From Arthrobacter sp. StoSoilB20 (GTDB lineage: Bacteria; Actinomycetota; Actinomycetes; Actinomycetales; Micrococcaceae), in the NCBI RefSeq assembly GCF_019977295.1, contig NZ_AP024651.1, positions 2,604,001 to 2,668,000 on the forward strand: a stretch of 64,000 nucleotides of DNA, given 5' to 3'. This document shows positions 36,918 through 46,530 of this stretch, in pieces (within the stretch, counting starts at the first letter, position 1; every line of letters begins with the position of its first letter). The notes beneath the pieces are model-generated. The model searched no databases and was not told the DNA's origin. It worked only from the letters and a program-made list of their open reading frames with translations. The translations under genes and the position numbers were made by a program.

Positions 36918-38870
36918 GTGCCACAGTCGGGGATCACTCTTTCGAACATAGATCACAGCGTCCGGCCCCAGGACGACCTCTACCAGCACGTCAACGGCGC
37001 GTGGCTCAACAGCACAACCATCCCTGATGACCGGCCGCTGGAAGGCACGTTCACCGCTTTGCGGGACGGAGCCGAGCTGGCCGTCAAGGCGATCATCGAG
37101 GAAGCGGCAGGCAAAGGCGCGTCGGCAACCGGGGTCGAGCAGCAGGTTGGCGGGCTTTATGCGAGCTTCATGGATGAGGCAACAGCAGAGGCAAAGGGCA
37201 TCGAACCGATCCGTGGCCGGCTCGATGAAGTCCATGCCGTGAAATCAACCCAGGAATTCGCTGCCCTGATCGGCCGCCTGTTCCGGTCCGATGTCTCCGG
37301 GCTCTTCTCCATCTACCCGGCCCCCGACGCCGGCAATCCCGAGCGCATCCTGTTGTACATCGGGCAGGGCGGCCTCGGACTGCCTGACGAGTCCTATTAC
37401 CGCGAAGAGAAGTTTGCCGGAATCGTATCGGCCTATGGTGAGTACATCGCCAAGTTGCTCGCCTTGGCAGATATCCCGGATTCCGAAGCAGCCGCGGCGC
37501 GCATCCTCGCCCTCGAGACAGCCCTGGCCACACACCATTGGGACAATGTCACGCTGCGGGATCCCCAGAAGACGTACAACCTCAAGACGGCAGCCGAGGC
37601 ATCGGAACTGTTCCCGCTGCTGGACACATGGTTCCAGGCAGCGCGTGTTGACCCAGCCAAGCGCAGCGAGATCGTTGTCAGCACCCCGGACTTCTTCACC
37701 GGTGCAGCAGGGCTCCTGGAGTCCGAGCCCTTGGAAACATGGAAGGAATGGCTCACGCTCAGGGTGCTCAGCTCGGCGGCCCCATACCTCTCGTCCGAAT
37801 TTGTGAACACCAACTTTGCGTTCTATGGCACCACACTCAGCGGCACGCCCCGGAACAAGGAGCGCTGGAAGCGTGGCGTGGCCGTCGTCGAAGCTGCCCT
37901 CGGCGAAGCCGTCGGACAGATATATGTGGAGCGCCACTTTCCGGCCGGCCATAAGGCGAGGATGGAGACGCTGGTTGCCAACCTGATCGAGGCCTACCGT
38001 GAGAGCATCTCTTCCCTGTCGTGGATGGGCGGGGAAACCAAGAAGGAGGCGCTCAAGAAGCTGGAAGCATTCCGTCCAAAAATCGGTTTTCCCGAAAAGT
38101 GGATCGACTACTCTGCCGTCGTCATCGATCCATCAGACCTGCTGGGCAATGTGGAGCGCGCCCACGATGCTGATGTCGACCGCCACCTGGACGAAATTGG
38201 CAAACCCGTAGACCTGAACAAATGGCTCATGACTCCCCAGACCGTCAACGCCTATTACCACCCCATGCTCAATGAGATCGTCTTCCCGGCGGCCATCCTC
38301 CAACCGCCATTCTTTACGGCGGAGGCAGATGATGCCGTGAACTACGGCGGAATCGGGGCAGTGATCGGTCATGAGATCGGCCACGGCTTTGATGACCAAG
38401 GATCGCAGTTCGATGGCAGCGGGGCACTTCGCAACTGGTGGACTGAAGAGGACCGGACCGCTTTCGAAGCACTGACCGCCAAATTGGTGGCCCAATACGA
38501 CGCCCTGTCCCCTTATGCAGCGCCCGAACACAAGGTCAACGGCAAACTCACCCTCGGTGAGAACATTGGTGACCTCGGAGGCCTGACCATTGCCTACAAG
38601 GCGTACCTGCTCAGTCTTGGTGGCGAAGAACCCGAAGTGATCGACGGGTTCACTGGCCAGCAGCGCTTCTTCATGTCCTGGGCAGCGGGTTGGCGGCAGG
38701 TTATCCGGCGTGAAGAGGCGATCCGACGCCTGGCGACGGATCCACACTCCCCCAACGAGTTCCGCACCAATGCCATCGCCCGCAACCTTGGCGCGTTCCA
38801 TGAAGCATTCGAGGTCAGCCCAGCCGATGGCATGTGGATGGAGCCCGGAGACCGAGTCAGCATCTGGTAA
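36918..38870 (+). CDS. M13-family zinc metallopeptidase (neprilysin/PepO-like)
   Basis: The 650-residue peptidase has the M13 zinc motif in AVIGHEIGHGFDDQGSQ (H-E-x-x-H), the downstream ligand and helper residues in GENIGDLGGL (E-x-x-x-D), and the family start SVRPQDDLYQHVNGAWL. GTG 36918 was chosen because AAGGAG precedes it by five bases; GTG 36879 lacks a site. It has no signal peptide, so it is probably a cytosolic oligopeptidase. It is divergent from leuA and followed by a terminator. Confidence 0.9.
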   Translation: MPQSGITLSNIDHSVRPQDDLYQHVNGAWLNSTTIPDDRPLEGTFTALRDGAELAVKAIIEEAAGKGASATGVEQQVGGLYASFMDEATAEAKGIEPIRGRLDEVHAVKSTQEFAALIGRLFRSDVSGLFSIYPAPDAGNPERILLYIGQGGLGLPDESYYREEKFAGIVSAYGEYIAKLLALADIPDSEAAAARILALETALATHHWDNVTLRDPQKTYNLKTAAEASELFPLLDTWFQAARVDPAKRSEIVVSTPDFFTGAAGLLESEPLETWKEWLTLRVLSSAAPYLSSEFVNTNFAFYGTTLSGTPRNKERWKRGVAVVEAALGEAVGQIYVERHFPAGHKARMETLVANLIEAYRESISSLSWMGGETKKEALKKLEAFRPKIGFPEKWIDYSAVVIDPSDLLGNVERAHDADVDRHLDEIGKPVDLNKWLMTPQTVNAYYHPMLNEIVFPAAILQPPFFTAEADDAVNYGGIGAVIGHEIGHGFDDQGSQFDGSGALRNWWTEEDRTAFEALTAKLVAQYDALSPYAAPEHKVNGKLTLGENIGDLGGLTIAYKAYLLSLGGEEPEVIDGFTGQQRFFMSWAAGWRQVIRREEAIRRLATDPHSPNEFRTNAIARNLGAFHEAFEVSPADGMWMEPGDRVSIW

Positions 38871-38882
38871 AAACGGCAGGAA

Positions 38883-38921
38883 AAAGGCCGGGCCGGTTCG
38901 TGAAGAACCGGCCCGGCCTTT
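38883..38921. terminator. Bidirectional terminator between M13 peptidase and LCP genes
   Basis: A 17-base-pair perfect stem, AAAGGCCGGGCCGGTTC with a five-base loop, is flanked by an A run and a T run. It lies between the convergent M13 and LCP genes. Confidence 0.85.
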
Positions 38922-38954
38922 CCGATAGGTGACGTTGGTGGCGTTGGTGCCGCC

Positions 38955-40514
38955 CTATTGGTCGATGTACAGCGGATTGACTTCTTGGCAGACTGCGTCG
39001 CTGGCGGTCTGGTTGACCACGTCCGGGGGCACCGAGGTTGCTCCATAGGCGGTGCCTGTTCCGAAGTCGGTTCCGACATAGAGCTGTACCCCTGCTACGC
39101 CGGGCGCTTCCTGAACCTGGGCAGCTGGAATGCCGTACAGCGCGGCCACGTCCGCGGCGACGTCCGCGAAGCCGGCTCCGTAGTAGACCACGGTCTGGTC
39201 CACGGGGTTTGCAAGATAGGACACAGCCTGGGTGAAGCCATTGCCCGTCAGTACGGCCATGATCTCCTGGGCACGTGCAGCAACGCCGCTGCCGTTGGCG
39301 ACCGCGACAGGTTGGATGGCCTTGTCATAGGCGGGGGCCGCGGGGGTAGAGGCTGTGGGCTGCGCTCCGGGAGTTTCAGTGGCGGCAGGAGACGACGTTG
39401 CACCGGGCGTAGTCAGGTCAAGGTCGGCACGCAAGGCTGCAAACAACTGTGAGGCCTGTGGCTCAACAAGCTCAAGCCTGTTTGGATCCACTGCTGCGGC
39501 CTGGGTGGGTACGGCAACGAAGGCAACTTTGGACACATCGATGTCCTTCAGTCGTCCGCCAATGGTCAGCAACGAAGGCACCGACGCGAGGCCCTCATCA
39601 ACGGTGAGGTTCTGGGTGACGACGTCGGCGATCTGCAGGAGTCGCTGCGGGTTGCCCAGCGTTCCTTCGCCCTTAAGCTTCCTCGTCAAGGATGAAAGGA
39701 AGGCCTGCTGTCCCTTGATGCGCCCAAGATCGCCACCATCGCCGAAAGCGTGGCGGGTCCGAAGGAAGGCCAGGGCCTGTTCGCCTTCGACCAAGGAATC
39801 ACCCTTCGGCAAGCGAAGGCGTGAGTCCGGATCAAATACGGGGTCACTGACGCAGACATTGACACCGCCAACAGCGTGGGACAACTCCTTGACGGCATTG
39901 AAGTCAGCCATCATGAAGTGGTCGATTTCCAGGCCGGTCAGTTTGTTCACCGTGTCAACGGCGCAACCAATACCCGCTTCAGCCATGGCCTCGTTGATCA
40001 TCACGCCGCTGCGGGCGGGGAACGTCTGGTTGTTGGTCCGGTCCGTGCACTGGGGCACATCCACCAGCAAGTCACGCGGGAAGCTCATGACGCTGACACG
40101 CTTGTTGTCTGCTGAAATATCCAGCATCATCATGACGTCCGAATGGCCGTAGCCGGTGGAGTCTTCCGTGCTTCCGTACTCCGAGTTCTTCCCGTCACGG
40201 GTATCGGAACCGAGGATAAGGATTTGCAGGCGATCGGATTTGTCGTTGGCAAGGGCATCCCCGCTGTCGCGGGTTTCACCGGCACTCAGCGGAGCCTTGG
40301 TGATATTGCTCTGCAACCGGATGAACCAAAATGCGGCAAAGGCAACACCTGCAACCAGAGCCACTGAGACCACGCCGGTGACGATCTTCAGCCACAACGG
40401 AAGGCCCTTGCGGGGCCTCATGTGGCGGGGAGTGCCTTCGGCATCCTCTCCATGGCGACCCGCAATGGAGTCAGCGGTGCCGGTGCCCTGCGGGCGGGCG
40501 TCACGACGTCGCAC
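38955..40514 (-). CDS. LytR-CpsA-Psr (LCP) family cell-wall glycopolymer ligase with LytR_C domain
   Basis: LCP proteins attach glycopolymers to peptidoglycan outside the membrane. The 519-residue protein has a basic cytosolic start, one membrane helix near residues 42-64 (WLKIVTGVVSVALVAGVAFAA), and an LCP domain with ILILGSDTRDGKN, SDVMMMLDIS, VMSFPRDLLVD and FLRTRHAFGDGGDLGR, which holds the conserved Arg and Asp ligands. A Pro/Ala/Thr linker leads to a C-terminal LytR_C domain (AVANGSGVAARAQEIMAVL). It follows era on the same strand, 105 bases away. Confidence 0.92.
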   Translation of the reverse strand: MRRRDARPQGTGTADSIAGRHGEDAEGTPRHMRPRKGLPLWLKIVTGVVSVALVAGVAFAAFWFIRLQSNITKAPLSAGETRDSGDALANDKSDRLQILILGSDTRDGKNSEYGSTEDSTGYGHSDVMMMLDISADNKRVSVMSFPRDLLVDVPQCTDRTNNQTFPARSGVMINEAMAEAGIGCAVDTVNKLTGLEIDHFMMADFNAVKELSHAVGGVNVCVSDPVFDPDSRLRLPKGDSLVEGEQALAFLRTRHAFGDGGDLGRIKGQQAFLSSLTRKLKGEGTLGNPQRLLQIADVVTQNLTVDEGLASVPSLLTIGGRLKDIDVSKVAFVAVPTQAAAVDPNRLELVEPQASQLFAALRADLDLTTPGATSSPAATETPGAQPTASTPAAPAYDKAIQPVAVANGSGVAARAQEIMAVLTGNGFTQAVSYLANPVDQTVVYYGAGFADVAADVAALYGIPAAQVQEAPGVAGVQLYVGTDFGTGTAYGATSVPPDVVNQTASDAVCQEVNPLYIDQ

Positions 40515-40619
40515 TATTCGGTTTACCTTTCCTCAAACACGTGGATTCCCGCAATCATAGTTGCCGAGTCTGGGAAGTTCCTTATCGCGTCTCCATGATG
40601 CCGGGGCGTGTCCCTGCCG

Positions 40620-41582
40620 CTAGAACCCCAGTTTGACCAATTGCTTGGGGTCGCGCTGCCAGTCCTTGGCCACCTTTACGTGAAGATCCAGATAGATCCG
40701 CGTGCCAAGAAGGGTCTCAATGCCCTTGCGGGCGTTGGTTCCAACTTCACGGAGCCGGCTTCCACCCTTACCAATGATGATGGCCTTCTGCGAGGGTCGC
40801 TCAACATAGAGGTTGACCCGAACATCCAGGAGGGGGTTGTCCTCGGTGCGGCCCTCACGCGGAACGATCTCCTCGACCACCACGGCCAGGGAATGGGGAA
40901 GTTCGTCCCGGACACCTTCCAGGGCGGCCTCCCGGATAAGTTCGGCAATCATGACGGCCTCGGGTTCGTCCGTCAGTTCACCATCCGGGTACAGCGGTGG
41001 CGACGACGGCATATGGCTGATCAAGACGTCCGCGACTGTGGACACTTGGAAGCCGTCCGCGGCGGAAACGGGCACAATGTCGGCCCAGCCCTGCTCGCCC
41101 AGGACGTCCCGTCCCAGGGCAGCGACTGCGAGCAACTGCTCCGTCAATGCCTGACGGTCTACAAGGTCGGTTTTGGTCACCAGGGCAACGATCGGCTTCC
41201 TGCCCACAGCAGCCAGCTGAGCTGCGATGTATTTGTCGCCGGGACCAATTTTCTCGTTGGCCGGCAGGCAGAATCCGATGGCGTCCACTTCGGCCAACGT
41301 GTCAGCCACGAGTTCGTTGAGGCGCTTACCCAGCAAGGTGCGGGGCCTGTGCAGCCCAGGGGTGTCCACCAGGATCAGCTGCGCATCGTCGCGGTGGACG
41401 ATGCCACGGATCGTATGCCGGGTGGTCTGCGGTTTGGCCGAGGTAATGGCCACCTTCTGGCCGACCAAGGCGTTGGTCAAAGTCGACTTGCCCGCGTTCG
41501 GCCGGCCCACCAGCACAGAGAAGCCTGCGTGGAAGCCACCGAAGTCACTATCGGCATCGAACATCTTATTTTGCTTGCTCAC
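40620..41582 (-). CDS. era: GTPase Era
   Basis: Era is a GTPase that binds 16S rRNA and assists small-subunit assembly. From GTG 41582, six bases after GGGAG, it has 320 residues. G motifs are GRPNAGKSTLTN, DTPGLHRPRTLLG and TKTDL; the C-terminal KH domain contains IIIGKGGSRLREVG. Longer starts run back through the CNNM gene and are rejected. It overlaps that gene by 17 bases and is the last of phoH-ybeY-CNNM-era. Confidence 0.94.
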   Translation of the reverse strand: MSKQNKMFDADSDFGGFHAGFSVLVGRPNAGKSTLTNALVGQKVAITSAKPQTTRHTIRGIVHRDDAQLILVDTPGLHRPRTLLGKRLNELVADTLAEVDAIGFCLPANEKIGPGDKYIAAQLAAVGRKPIVALVTKTDLVDRQALTEQLLAVAALGRDVLGEQGWADIVPVSAADGFQVSTVADVLISHMPSSPPLYPDGELTDEPEAVMIAELIREAALEGVRDELPHSLAVVVEEIVPREGRTEDNPLLDVRVNLYVERPSQKAIIIGKGGSRLREVGTNARKGIETLLGTRIYLDLHVKVAKDWQRDPKQLVKLGF

Positions 41583-42897
41583 GTGGAACTCCCTGTTGCG
41601 TTGAGTCGGCGTCATCGAGTAGGTCTTCAAAGTCAGTGTCTTCCTTTGGCATGGCTGCCGCAATGATGTGGCTGACCCTGTTTCGGCGACCCTCAAGCCT
41701 ATCGGCCCTGAGCGATATTCCATCCACATCAACGGAACTGCCCACAATCGGGACCTGCCCCAAGGCCTTGGCGAGGAGTCCGCCCACGGTGTCAACCTCG
41801 TCGTCGTCGAGATCGATGTCGAACAATTCGCCGAGGTCATCGATGCTCATGCGGGCGCTGACCCGGAATGTTCCATCGCCAAGGTCCACCGCTTCTTCCG
41901 CGGCAGCATCGTATTCGTCCACGATCTCGCCCACGATTTCCTCGATGAGGTCTTCAAGGGTCACCAGGCCGGCGGTACCACCGTACTCATCGATCACGAT
42001 CGCCACGTGGGTTGATTCCTGCTGCAATTCGCGGAGGAGGTCACTGACGAGCTTTGATTCGGGGACGTACCGGACGTCCCTGGCGAGCGAGTCGACGTCG
42101 TGCGCTTGCAGCCCGGGCTCGCCCCGGTACATGGCCGCTGCCACGTCCTTCAGATAGAGGATTCCACGGATTTGGTCCGTATTTTCGCCGATGACGGGAA
42201 TCCTGGAATACCCGGACCGAAGAAAGAGGCCCATGGCCGTCTCCAGGTCCGAGCCCGTGCCGATGCTGACGATATCGGTGCGGGGAACCATGACGGAACG
42301 TACCAACGTGTCACCGAAATCAAAGACGGAATGGATGAGTTCGGCCTCATTGTCCTCGATCATGTCCGACTCGGCGGCCCGGTCCACGAATTCGCGGAAC
42401 TCTTCTTCGCTGACGAATGCGTCGTCGCCGCTGGGGGCGCCGGGAGCTACTGCCTGGCCCAAAGCCACGAGCCAGCCGGGGATGGGTCCGAGAATCCAGC
42501 AGAGGAAACGGATCAGTGGTGCAGTGAACCGGACCACCGGGCCGGAATGTGCCCTGCCGAGTTGCCGTGGCGACACCCCGACCAACACAAAGCCAATCAC
42601 GGCCATGATGCCGGTGGCTGCGAGCCCTGCAAGCCAGACGTTGTCCAGCAGGCTGTGCAGCACGACAGCCACGGCTACGGCAGCAGCCATTTCGAACCAC
42701 ACCCGCCAGAAACGCAGGGCGCGCATATGGGCAATGGGGGCCTTCAGTATCCCGCTGAGGGCTTTGCCCTTGCTGCGGACTATTGATTGCTCGGCTTCAT
42801 GCCGGGGCAGGAAATTGAAAGCAGCCTCGGCAGCTGTCAGCAGAGCGACAAAGCTGAGGAAAACCAGCGCCATGCCGACCAGGATGATCCAGGTCAC
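41566..42897 (-). CDS. CNNM/CBS-domain membrane protein (CorC/hemolysin family)
   Basis: The 443-residue protein has an N-terminal CNNM transmembrane domain of about four helices (ILVGMALVFLSFVALLTAAEAAFNF), two CBS motifs around VMVPRTDIVSIG and HVAIVIDEYGGTAGLVTLEDLIEEI, and a C-terminal CorC_HlyC domain. Relatives take part in magnesium or cobalt efflux; the hemolysin label is historical. It overlaps ybeY by four bases upstream and era by 17 downstream. Confidence 0.9.
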   Translation of the reverse strand: MTWIILVGMALVFLSFVALLTAAEAAFNFLPRHEAEQSIVRSKGKALSGILKAPIAHMRALRFWRVWFEMAAAVAVAVVLHSLLDNVWLAGLAATGIMAVIGFVLVGVSPRQLGRAHSGPVVRFTAPLIRFLCWILGPIPGWLVALGQAVAPGAPSGDDAFVSEEEFREFVDRAAESDMIEDNEAELIHSVFDFGDTLVRSVMVPRTDIVSIGTGSDLETAMGLFLRSGYSRIPVIGENTDQIRGILYLKDVAAAMYRGEPGLQAHDVDSLARDVRYVPESKLVSDLLRELQQESTHVAIVIDEYGGTAGLVTLEDLIEEIVGEIVDEYDAAAEEAVDLGDGTFRVSARMSIDDLGELFDIDLDDDEVDTVGGLLAKALGQVPIVGSSVDVDGISLRADRLEGRRNRVSHIIAAAMPKEDTDFEDLLDDADSTQQGVPREQAK

Positions 42898-43367
42898 TGC
42901 ATGGTCTCCATGGGGGCATCCTTGCCCAGGAATTCAGACAGCAGTTCCCGCTGCAAACCGAACATTTCTTCTTTTTCCTCAGGTTCGGCGTGGTCGAAGC
43001 CAAGGAGGTGAAGGATGCCATGCGTGGTCAGGAGCAGCATTTCATCCTGCGTGGGGTGGCCGGCGTTGCGTGCCTGGACTTCGGCCACCTGGGGACAGAT
43101 GGCAATGTCCCCCAGCATTCCCTGCGGAGTGGGCCTATCCGGAGTTCCGGGGGTCAGTTCGTCCATGGGCACGGAAAGAACGTCAGTGGCACCAGGCTCA
43201 TCCATCAGCTCGATGTGGAGCTTCTCCATGGCAGGCTCATCGACCAGGAGAATGGAAAGCTCGGCCTGCGGATGGATGTAGAGCCTTTCGAAGATGAAGC
43301 GGGACAACGTCACCAGCTGGGCTTCGTCCACCGCCACACCGGACTCGTTGTTGACTTCAATACTCAT
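42894..43367 (-). CDS. ybeY: rRNA maturation endoribonuclease YbeY
   Basis: YbeY is a zinc-dependent endoribonuclease for 16S rRNA 3'-end maturation and ribosome quality control. The 157-residue protein has the zinc motif H-x3-H-x5-H in THGILHLLGFDHAEPE. It overlaps phoH by four bases and the CNNM gene by four, within a conserved housekeeping operon. Confidence 0.95.
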   Translation of the reverse strand: MSIEVNNESGVAVDEAQLVTLSRFIFERLYIHPQAELSILLVDEPAMEKLHIELMDEPGATDVLSVPMDELTPGTPDRPTPQGMLGDIAICPQVAEVQARNAGHPTQDEMLLLTTHGILHLLGFDHAEPEEKEEMFGLQRELLSEFLGKDAPMETMQ

Positions 43368-44446
43368 TGACGTTCTCCACGTTTGTAATGGTTGGCTGGT
43401 GCGTCCTTGCGGTGCGCGTCATCCCAGGTGCTGTAGGCGGAGACGATATCGGCCACGAGGCGGTGGCGAACGACGTCGGCCGCCTCCAGGATGGAGAAGT
43501 TGACGTCGTCTATGCCGGTCAGGATCTCCCGCACAATCCGAAGGCCCGACGTCGATCCCAGCGGAAGGTCGATCTGGGTGACATCCCCGGTGACCACCAT
43601 CTTCGAACCGAAACCCAGACGGGTCAGGAACATCTTCATCTGTTCGGGTGTGGTGTTCTGCGCTTCATCAAGAATGATGAAGGCGTCATTAAGGGTGCGT
43701 CCACGCATGTACGCCAAAGGTGCCACCTCGATGGTGCCGGCAGCCATCAGCCTGGGGATGGATTCGGGATCCATCATGTCGTGGAGGGCGTCATAGAGCG
43801 GGCGAAGGTACGGATCGATCTTGTCGCTCAACGTACCTGGCAGGAATCCGAGGCGCTCCCCGGCCTCTACGGCCGGGCGCGTCAGGATGATCCTGCTGAC
43901 TTCCTTCATCTGGAGCGCCTGCACAGCCTTGGCCATGGCAAGGTAGGTCTTGCCCGTGCCGGCCGGGCCGATGCCGAAAATCACCGTGTTGGCATCGATC
44001 GCATCCACGTAGTTCTTCTGGTTCAGCGTCTTGGGACGGATAGTCTTGCCCCGGCTGGAGAGAATGTTGTGCGTCAAAACATCGGCGGGATTCTGCACAG
44101 ACTGGGTCCTCAACAGGGACACCAACTGTTGGAGAATATCGGGGGTCACCACAGTCCCCTTCGCCACCAACCCGCGCACTTCCTCAAGGAGGCGCATGAT
44201 ACGGGGAATCACCGTGGAGGGACCGGTCATGGAGAGCTCGTTGCCACGAACATGGAAATTGACGTCCTGGAACTGTTCCTCAATGAACCTCAGGGCTTCG
44301 TCGTGGCTGCCCAGCGAGTGAACCATCTGGTCGGAGTTGTCGAACGTGACGACTTCCGTGCGCGTGCCCGGTAAAGTGTGCGGGAACTCGTTGGGCTGCT
44401 GGTTGCCGTTGCCGGTCCTGAGCCGCCCGTTCAAAGATTCACTCAT
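43364..44446 (-). CDS. phoH: PhoH-like ATPase
   Basis: The 360-residue cytosolic P-loop protein has Walker A in GIGPAGTGKTYLAMA and Walker B in AFIILDEAQNTTPEQM, the PhoH family pattern. ATG 44446 is preceded by GAGGG at eight bases; a start at 44554 would add an unconserved Arg-rich stretch. It is the first gene of phoH-ybeY-CNNM-era. The link to ybeY suggests an RNA-related role, as known for PhoL-type proteins, rather than phosphate starvation. Confidence 0.92.
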   Translation of the reverse strand: MSESLNGRLRTGNGNQQPNEFPHTLPGTRTEVVTFDNSDQMVHSLGSHDEALRFIEEQFQDVNFHVRGNELSMTGPSTVIPRIMRLLEEVRGLVAKGTVVTPDILQQLVSLLRTQSVQNPADVLTHNILSSRGKTIRPKTLNQKNYVDAIDANTVIFGIGPAGTGKTYLAMAKAVQALQMKEVSRIILTRPAVEAGERLGFLPGTLSDKIDPYLRPLYDALHDMMDPESIPRLMAAGTIEVAPLAYMRGRTLNDAFIILDEAQNTTPEQMKMFLTRLGFGSKMVVTGDVTQIDLPLGSTSGLRIVREILTGIDDVNFSILEAADVVRHRLVADIVSAYSTWDDAHRKDAPANHYKRGERQ

Positions 44447-44713
44447 AGTGTTGGCCCTCAGGCCTTTTCTCCTCCGGTTGGTCCTTACTAACACCATCGA
44501 TTCGACTTTCGCTGCGGACTCTCGCAGAACGCTTTGATGCCGGAATCTCTTCAATCCTACGCCAGCCCGGCCCCGGGCGAACCTGTCTCCCCGGCCACAT
44601 CCGGCACCCAGGGAGGAGGCGGACAGATTGTCTCAACTCGGCATCAAGCCGGTATCAATCATGTTTCAGTTGGCCTTCTCCCCCCTCAAACCCGGCTGAC
44701 CGCCGTCGACGAT

Positions 44714-45745
44714 GTGCCAAGCTGGCATAGCGGGTGGAATCAGATCCCCGCAACCCAGCCAAAGACGGCTGCAAAAAACCATGCAAGGCAGGACAGGAAA
44801 CCCATCAGGAAAACAGCCAGCAACGCACCAGGCACCAACAAGCGGACCAAATCCGCCGTTGCCGTGCCTGCAATGCTTGCCGTCCTCCTCCTGACAGGTT
44901 GCATCGCCAACGGCGGCGGCTCCCAGGCCACCCCCACTCCCCCTCCGCTGACCGTTCAGGATGCCCCGGCCAGCAACGCACCGCTGGAAACCACCCAGGC
45001 GTCCACCAAGATTCCGGTCTACTGGATTGGACGGAGCAAGGAAGAGGTCTACCTCTACCGCGAGTTCAGGGACATTACGGGCGATGGAAATCCTGTGACA
45101 ACGGCGCTGAAGATCATGATGGCGGAAAAGCCCTTGGATCATGACTTCTTCACACCGTGGCAGGAGCCCTCCAGCCTGGCGACTTCCATCTCGGGAAAAA
45201 ACGTCATCACAGTCGATATTTCCCGCGATGCCTTCAACTCGAACCTGGACGCCGGCATGGCCCAGCGGGCCGTGCAGCAACTCGTGTACACCGCGACCGC
45301 TGCAGCGTCATCGTCAGGGCTGATCAATTCGGGCCAACAGATCCAGGTGGTCATCCTGGTGGACGGCCACAAGGACTACATGGCGTTCGGTCAAGTCCAG
45401 CTGGGCGAGCCCATGACCCGTGACGCATCCTTGGTGGCACCCCTGTGGATCATCGATCCCCAGGAAGACACCACCCTGCCCACCGGATTGGTCAAGTTCA
45501 ACGGGCGGAGCACTGACAGCTCCAAACCGATCTCCTGGCAGGTCCTGCAGGACAACGGCAAGGGTGAGAAGACCAGCCTGCTCACCGGCCAAACGCAAGC
45601 CACTGGCGAACCCGGGCAATATGGCCTGTTCACCTTCGGCGCCACGTTGAAGGCAGGTCAGTACGAGGTACGCGTTTCCCAAGTGGACAATGCCGGCAAT
45701 GCCATCGCGACAAGCACGGACACCCGGCTGTTCAGGGTCGGCTAG
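44714..45745 (+). CDS. GerMN/Gmad2-domain lipoprotein
   Basis: The protein has an N-terminal hydrophobic segment with lipobox L-T-G-C (AMLAVLLLTGC), a Pro/Thr-rich linker, a GerMN domain from about IPVYWIGRSKEEVYLYREF, and a C-terminal Gmad2-like beta domain (PLWIIDPQEDTTLPTGLVKFNGRS to RVSQVDNAGNAIATSTDTRLFRV). It is probably anchored outside the membrane. GerMN domains occur in spore germination proteins and in the actinobacterial lipoprotein LpqB; the role here is unknown. The start is uncertain: GTG 44714 gives a long N-terminal region before the signal helix, and TTG 44534 would make it longer still. Confidence 0.75.
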   Translation: MPSWHSGWNQIPATQPKTAAKNHARQDRKPIRKTASNAPGTNKRTKSAVAVPAMLAVLLLTGCIANGGGSQATPTPPPLTVQDAPASNAPLETTQASTKIPVYWIGRSKEEVYLYREFRDITGDGNPVTTALKIMMAEKPLDHDFFTPWQEPSSLATSISGKNVITVDISRDAFNSNLDAGMAQRAVQQLVYTATAAASSSGLINSGQQIQVVILVDGHKDYMAFGQVQLGEPMTRDASLVAPLWIIDPQEDTTLPTGLVKFNGRSTDSSKPISWQVLQDNGKGEKTSLLTGQTQATGEPGQYGLFTFGATLKAGQYEVRVSQVDNAGNAIATSTDTRLFRVG

Positions 45746-45763
45746 CTGTTCAGGTCCGGCCGG

Positions 45764-46528
45764 CTACCAGCGGCCCAGGATGTCGCTCGCAAGAACGACG
45801 GCGGCCGGTCCCGCCGTCGAAGACCTCAAGACGTGATGTCCCAAGAGCGCGGTCACAGCACCGGCGTCACTGAGCCGGGTTACTTCCCGCGGTGAGATTC
45901 CCCCCTCAGGCCCGACGATCAAGAGCACTTCCCTGGGAACGGCAGCACCAGAGGCTGCCCAGGCCTCAAGGACGGTCCGCAACGGGTTCTTGGCGTCTTC
46001 GTGCAAAATGATGGCGAGGTCGCTGGCGGCAACGGCTTTGGCCAAGGACCCGGTGTCCACCATGGTCCTTACCTCGGGGATCCATGCCCGCCGTGCTTGC
46101 TTGGCCGCAGCCGCCACCACGGACTCCCACTTCGCATGGGCTTTTGCGGCACGGTCGGCCTTCCATCGAACAATGGAACGTTCTGACTGCCACGGAAGCA
46201 CAGCATCTATTCCGAGTTCCGTGGCCGTCTCGATGGCCAGTTCGTCGCGATCGCCTTTGGCCAAAGCCTGGACCAGCACCAAACGGATGTCCGGCCTGTC
46301 TTCGAAGACGACGTCTGAGGCGGTGACTGTCAGGCCCCCGGGACCGGCCTCGGCCACCACACCGGTCAGCCTCGCGCCGGATCCGTCGGCTATGTCAACG
46401 GATTCTCCCACCCCAAGGCGTTTGACCGTGACGGCGTGCCGCGCCTCCGGACCTTCCAGCACGAACGTGCCTCCCGGGCGTACGTCGTCAAGGCTTCCGG
46501 CGGAGGTGAAGAAGACGGGGTTGCTCAC
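45764..46528 (-). CDS. rsmE: 16S rRNA (uracil-1498-N3)-methyltransferase
   Basis: RsmE methylates U1498 of 16S rRNA with S-adenosylmethionine. The 254-residue SPOUT-family protein has an N-terminal PUA-like domain and the C-terminal trefoil-knot motif VLLIVGPEGGISPREV with HHVLRSSTAGPAAV. It begins two bases after the dnaJ stop, so it belongs to hrcA-dnaJ-rsmE, a common order in Actinobacteria. Confidence 0.94.
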   Translation of the reverse strand: MSNPVFFTSAGSLDDVRPGGTFVLEGPEARHAVTVKRLGVGESVDIADGSGARLTGVVAEAGPGGLTVTASDVVFEDRPDIRLVLVQALAKGDRDELAIETATELGIDAVLPWQSERSIVRWKADRAAKAHAKWESVVAAAAKQARRAWIPEVRTMVDTGSLAKAVAASDLAIILHEDAKNPLRTVLEAWAASGAAVPREVLLIVGPEGGISPREVTRLSDAGAVTALLGHHVLRSSTAGPAAVVLASDILGRW

Positions 46529-46530
46529 CG

